From: Jatrophihabitans sp. GAS493
Lineage (GTDB): Bacteria; Actinomycetota; Actinomycetes; Mycobacteriales; Jatrophihabitantaceae
Direction of reading: 5' to 3'
DNA: 64,000 nucleotides
Assembly: GCF_900230215.1 (NCBI RefSeq)
Contig: NZ_LT907982.1
Coordinates: 682,001-746,000, forward strand
Shown piece by piece: positions 63,142 through 64,000 of this stretch (the stretch's first letter is position 1; every line of letters starts with the position of its first letter). The translations under genes and the position numbers were made by a program. The notes below the pieces were generated by a model, which saw nothing but the letters and a program-made list of their open reading frames with translations, was not told the origin of the DNA and did no database searches.

Positions 63142-63915
63142 ATGATCAGCTTCAAGCGTTCGAGCATCGTGGCTCGACGTATCCCCAAGAAGGTCACCGG
63201 TGCCGCCGCCGTACTCGCGTTCGGTGCCCTCGGTGTCGCCACCCTCGCCATCGCACCCTCGGGTGCCTCTGCGACGGCGGCCTCCGGATCAGGGTGCGCG
63301 GCGGTGCACGTGCTGGCCGCCCGGGCCTCCACCGAGTCGTCCGGCCCCGGCATCATCACCTCGCTCGTCTCAAAGATCCAGAGCGGCGTCTCGGCGTCGG
63401 TGAGCACCAGTTCGGTGGACTACCCCGCGTTGCTCTTCCCGTACGACACGAGCAGCACCGCCGGTGACACGGCGATCAAGTCGGAGCTCACGGCGCAGGT
63501 TCAGAAGTGCCCGTCCCAGAAGATCGTGCTCGTCGGCTATTCGCAGGGCGCGCAGTTGGTCGGTGACGTCCTCGCCGGCGGCGGTGGGTCGCTCGGGCTC
63601 GGTGCCGCGTCGGCTCCGGTCAGCTCGTCGATCTCCTCGCACGTCGTCGCGGTGATCCAGTACGGCGATCCACGGCACATGCCGAACACCTCCTTCGACA
63701 AGGGGACGGCCAACGGGGCAACCGGCCTCTTCCCACGGACGAGCAACCAGTCACTGGTGCCGTTCGCGTCCAAGATCCAGTCCTACTGCGACACGGGTGA
63801 CCCCTTCTGTGCAGGCGGGCTCAATGTCTTCGCCCATCTCGACTACACCATCAAGTACGACTCGTCGGCTACCCCGTTCGTGGTCGGCAAGTTGAACGCG
63901 GCCGGAATCCACTAG
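63142..63915 (+). CDS. Secreted cutinase-family serine esterase
   Basis: The ATG at 63142 with GGAG about 7 bases upstream gives 257 aa; GTG 63136 is an alternative. A signal peptide covers about the first 40-45 residues, cleaving near SGASATAA. The cutinase motifs are CAAVHVLAARASTES, the nucleophile GYSQGAQLVGDV, and the Asp/His region YCDTGDPFCAGGLNVFAHLDY, all with paired cysteines. Cutinases hydrolyse cutin-like polyesters or lipid esters outside the cell. Confidence 0.95.
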   Translation: MISFKRSSIVARRIPKKVTGAAAVLAFGALGVATLAIAPSGASATAASGSGCAAVHVLAARASTESSGPGIITSLVSKIQSGVSASVSTSSVDYPALLFPYDTSSTAGDTAIKSELTAQVQKCPSQKIVLVGYSQGAQLVGDVLAGGGGSLGLGAASAPVSSSISSHVVAVIQYGDPRHMPNTSFDKGTANGATGLFPRTSNQSLVPFASKIQSYCDTGDPFCAGGLNVFAHLDYTIKYDSSATPFVVGKLNAAGIH

Positions 63916-63948
63916 TCCGGCTCGCCGGCTGCCCCGCGCGGTCGCCCG

Positions 63949-63983
63949 GCGCGGAGACGTCCCTGCCTCGGACGCCTCCGCGC
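63949..63983 (+). terminator. Hairpin terminator after the cutinase gene
   Basis: GCGCGGAG (63949-63956) pairs with CTCCGCGC (63976-63983), and an inner CGTCC/GGACG stem (63958-63962 with 63970-63974) extends it. It lies 34 bases after the cutinase stop. No U-tract is evident. Confidence 0.6.
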
Positions 63984-64000
63984 TGGGCATTCTCGGTATC

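Overview
The window is about 64 kb of GC-rich chromosomal DNA from an actinomycete. The actinobacterial markers are a bacterial proteasome activator (Bpa) ending in GQYL, a HAIR-type HspR operator in front of lon, the 180-kDa type of NAD-glutamate dehydrogenase, DUF3052, DUF1684, an HNH/DUF222 protein and a cutinase. Many start codons are GTG, and ATGA/GTGA gene overlaps are frequent. I cannot name the genus from sequence alone. No rRNA, tRNA, CRISPR array, insertion sequence or phage module was seen.

Region by region. 1-4174: end of a VWA-domain gene, a YhgE/Pip-like membrane protein, a DoxX protein and a two-gene ABC exporter. 4186-5540: an XRE-cupin regulator coupled to an NRDE/TANGO2-like gene. 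5455-10088 (minus strand): five genes overlapping head to tail, encoding MauE-like, MauD-like and CcdA/MauF-like redox proteins, a protein of unknown function, and a Tat-exported MauA-like protein fused to four C-terminal repeats. There is no MauB. 10247-12407: a secreted Ig-like protein and an aldo/keto reductase.

12441-18488 looks like a conflict (defence or cell-death) island. A caspase-like protease with an EF-hand and a small EACC1-like partner are transcribed to the left. A 644-aa protein of unknown function and an AAA+ ATPase of the contractile-injection-system type are transcribed to the right. It is followed by a broken PIN-domain toxin (18539-18769), a SRPBCC protein and a lower-GC patch (19363-20621) holding a secreted protein and its truncated paralogue.

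20980-41968 is mostly housekeeping: lon with its HAIR operator, GNAT, TMEM175, S4, FKBP, NUDIX with a frameshifted DUF218 gene, Fpg/Nei glycosylase, rhodanese, GDPD, an anti-sigma-like kinase, NAD-GDH, an HhH-GPD protein, GT2, DUF1684, a quinone oxidoreductase, an aminotransferase-V homologue without its PLP lysine, Bpa, SIR2 and an MmyB-type XRE regulator with a perfect inverted repeat upstream.

42323-45435 is a SipW/TasA-type locus: a TasA-like protein, a SipW-like signal peptidase and a large adhesin with a TasA-like N-terminus. 45578-52195: HAD phosphatase, serS, a secreted protein, HNH/DUF222 and threonine ammonia-lyase. 52364-62537 holds three DHA2-family MFS pumps, each next to a TetR gene and each with a candidate operator. 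Between them lie a phosphate transporter with a PHO-box-like repeat, a zincin and DUF3052. The window ends with a pair of inverted DnaA boxes, a zinc-ribbon protein and a cutinase with a recognisable promoter and terminator hairpin.
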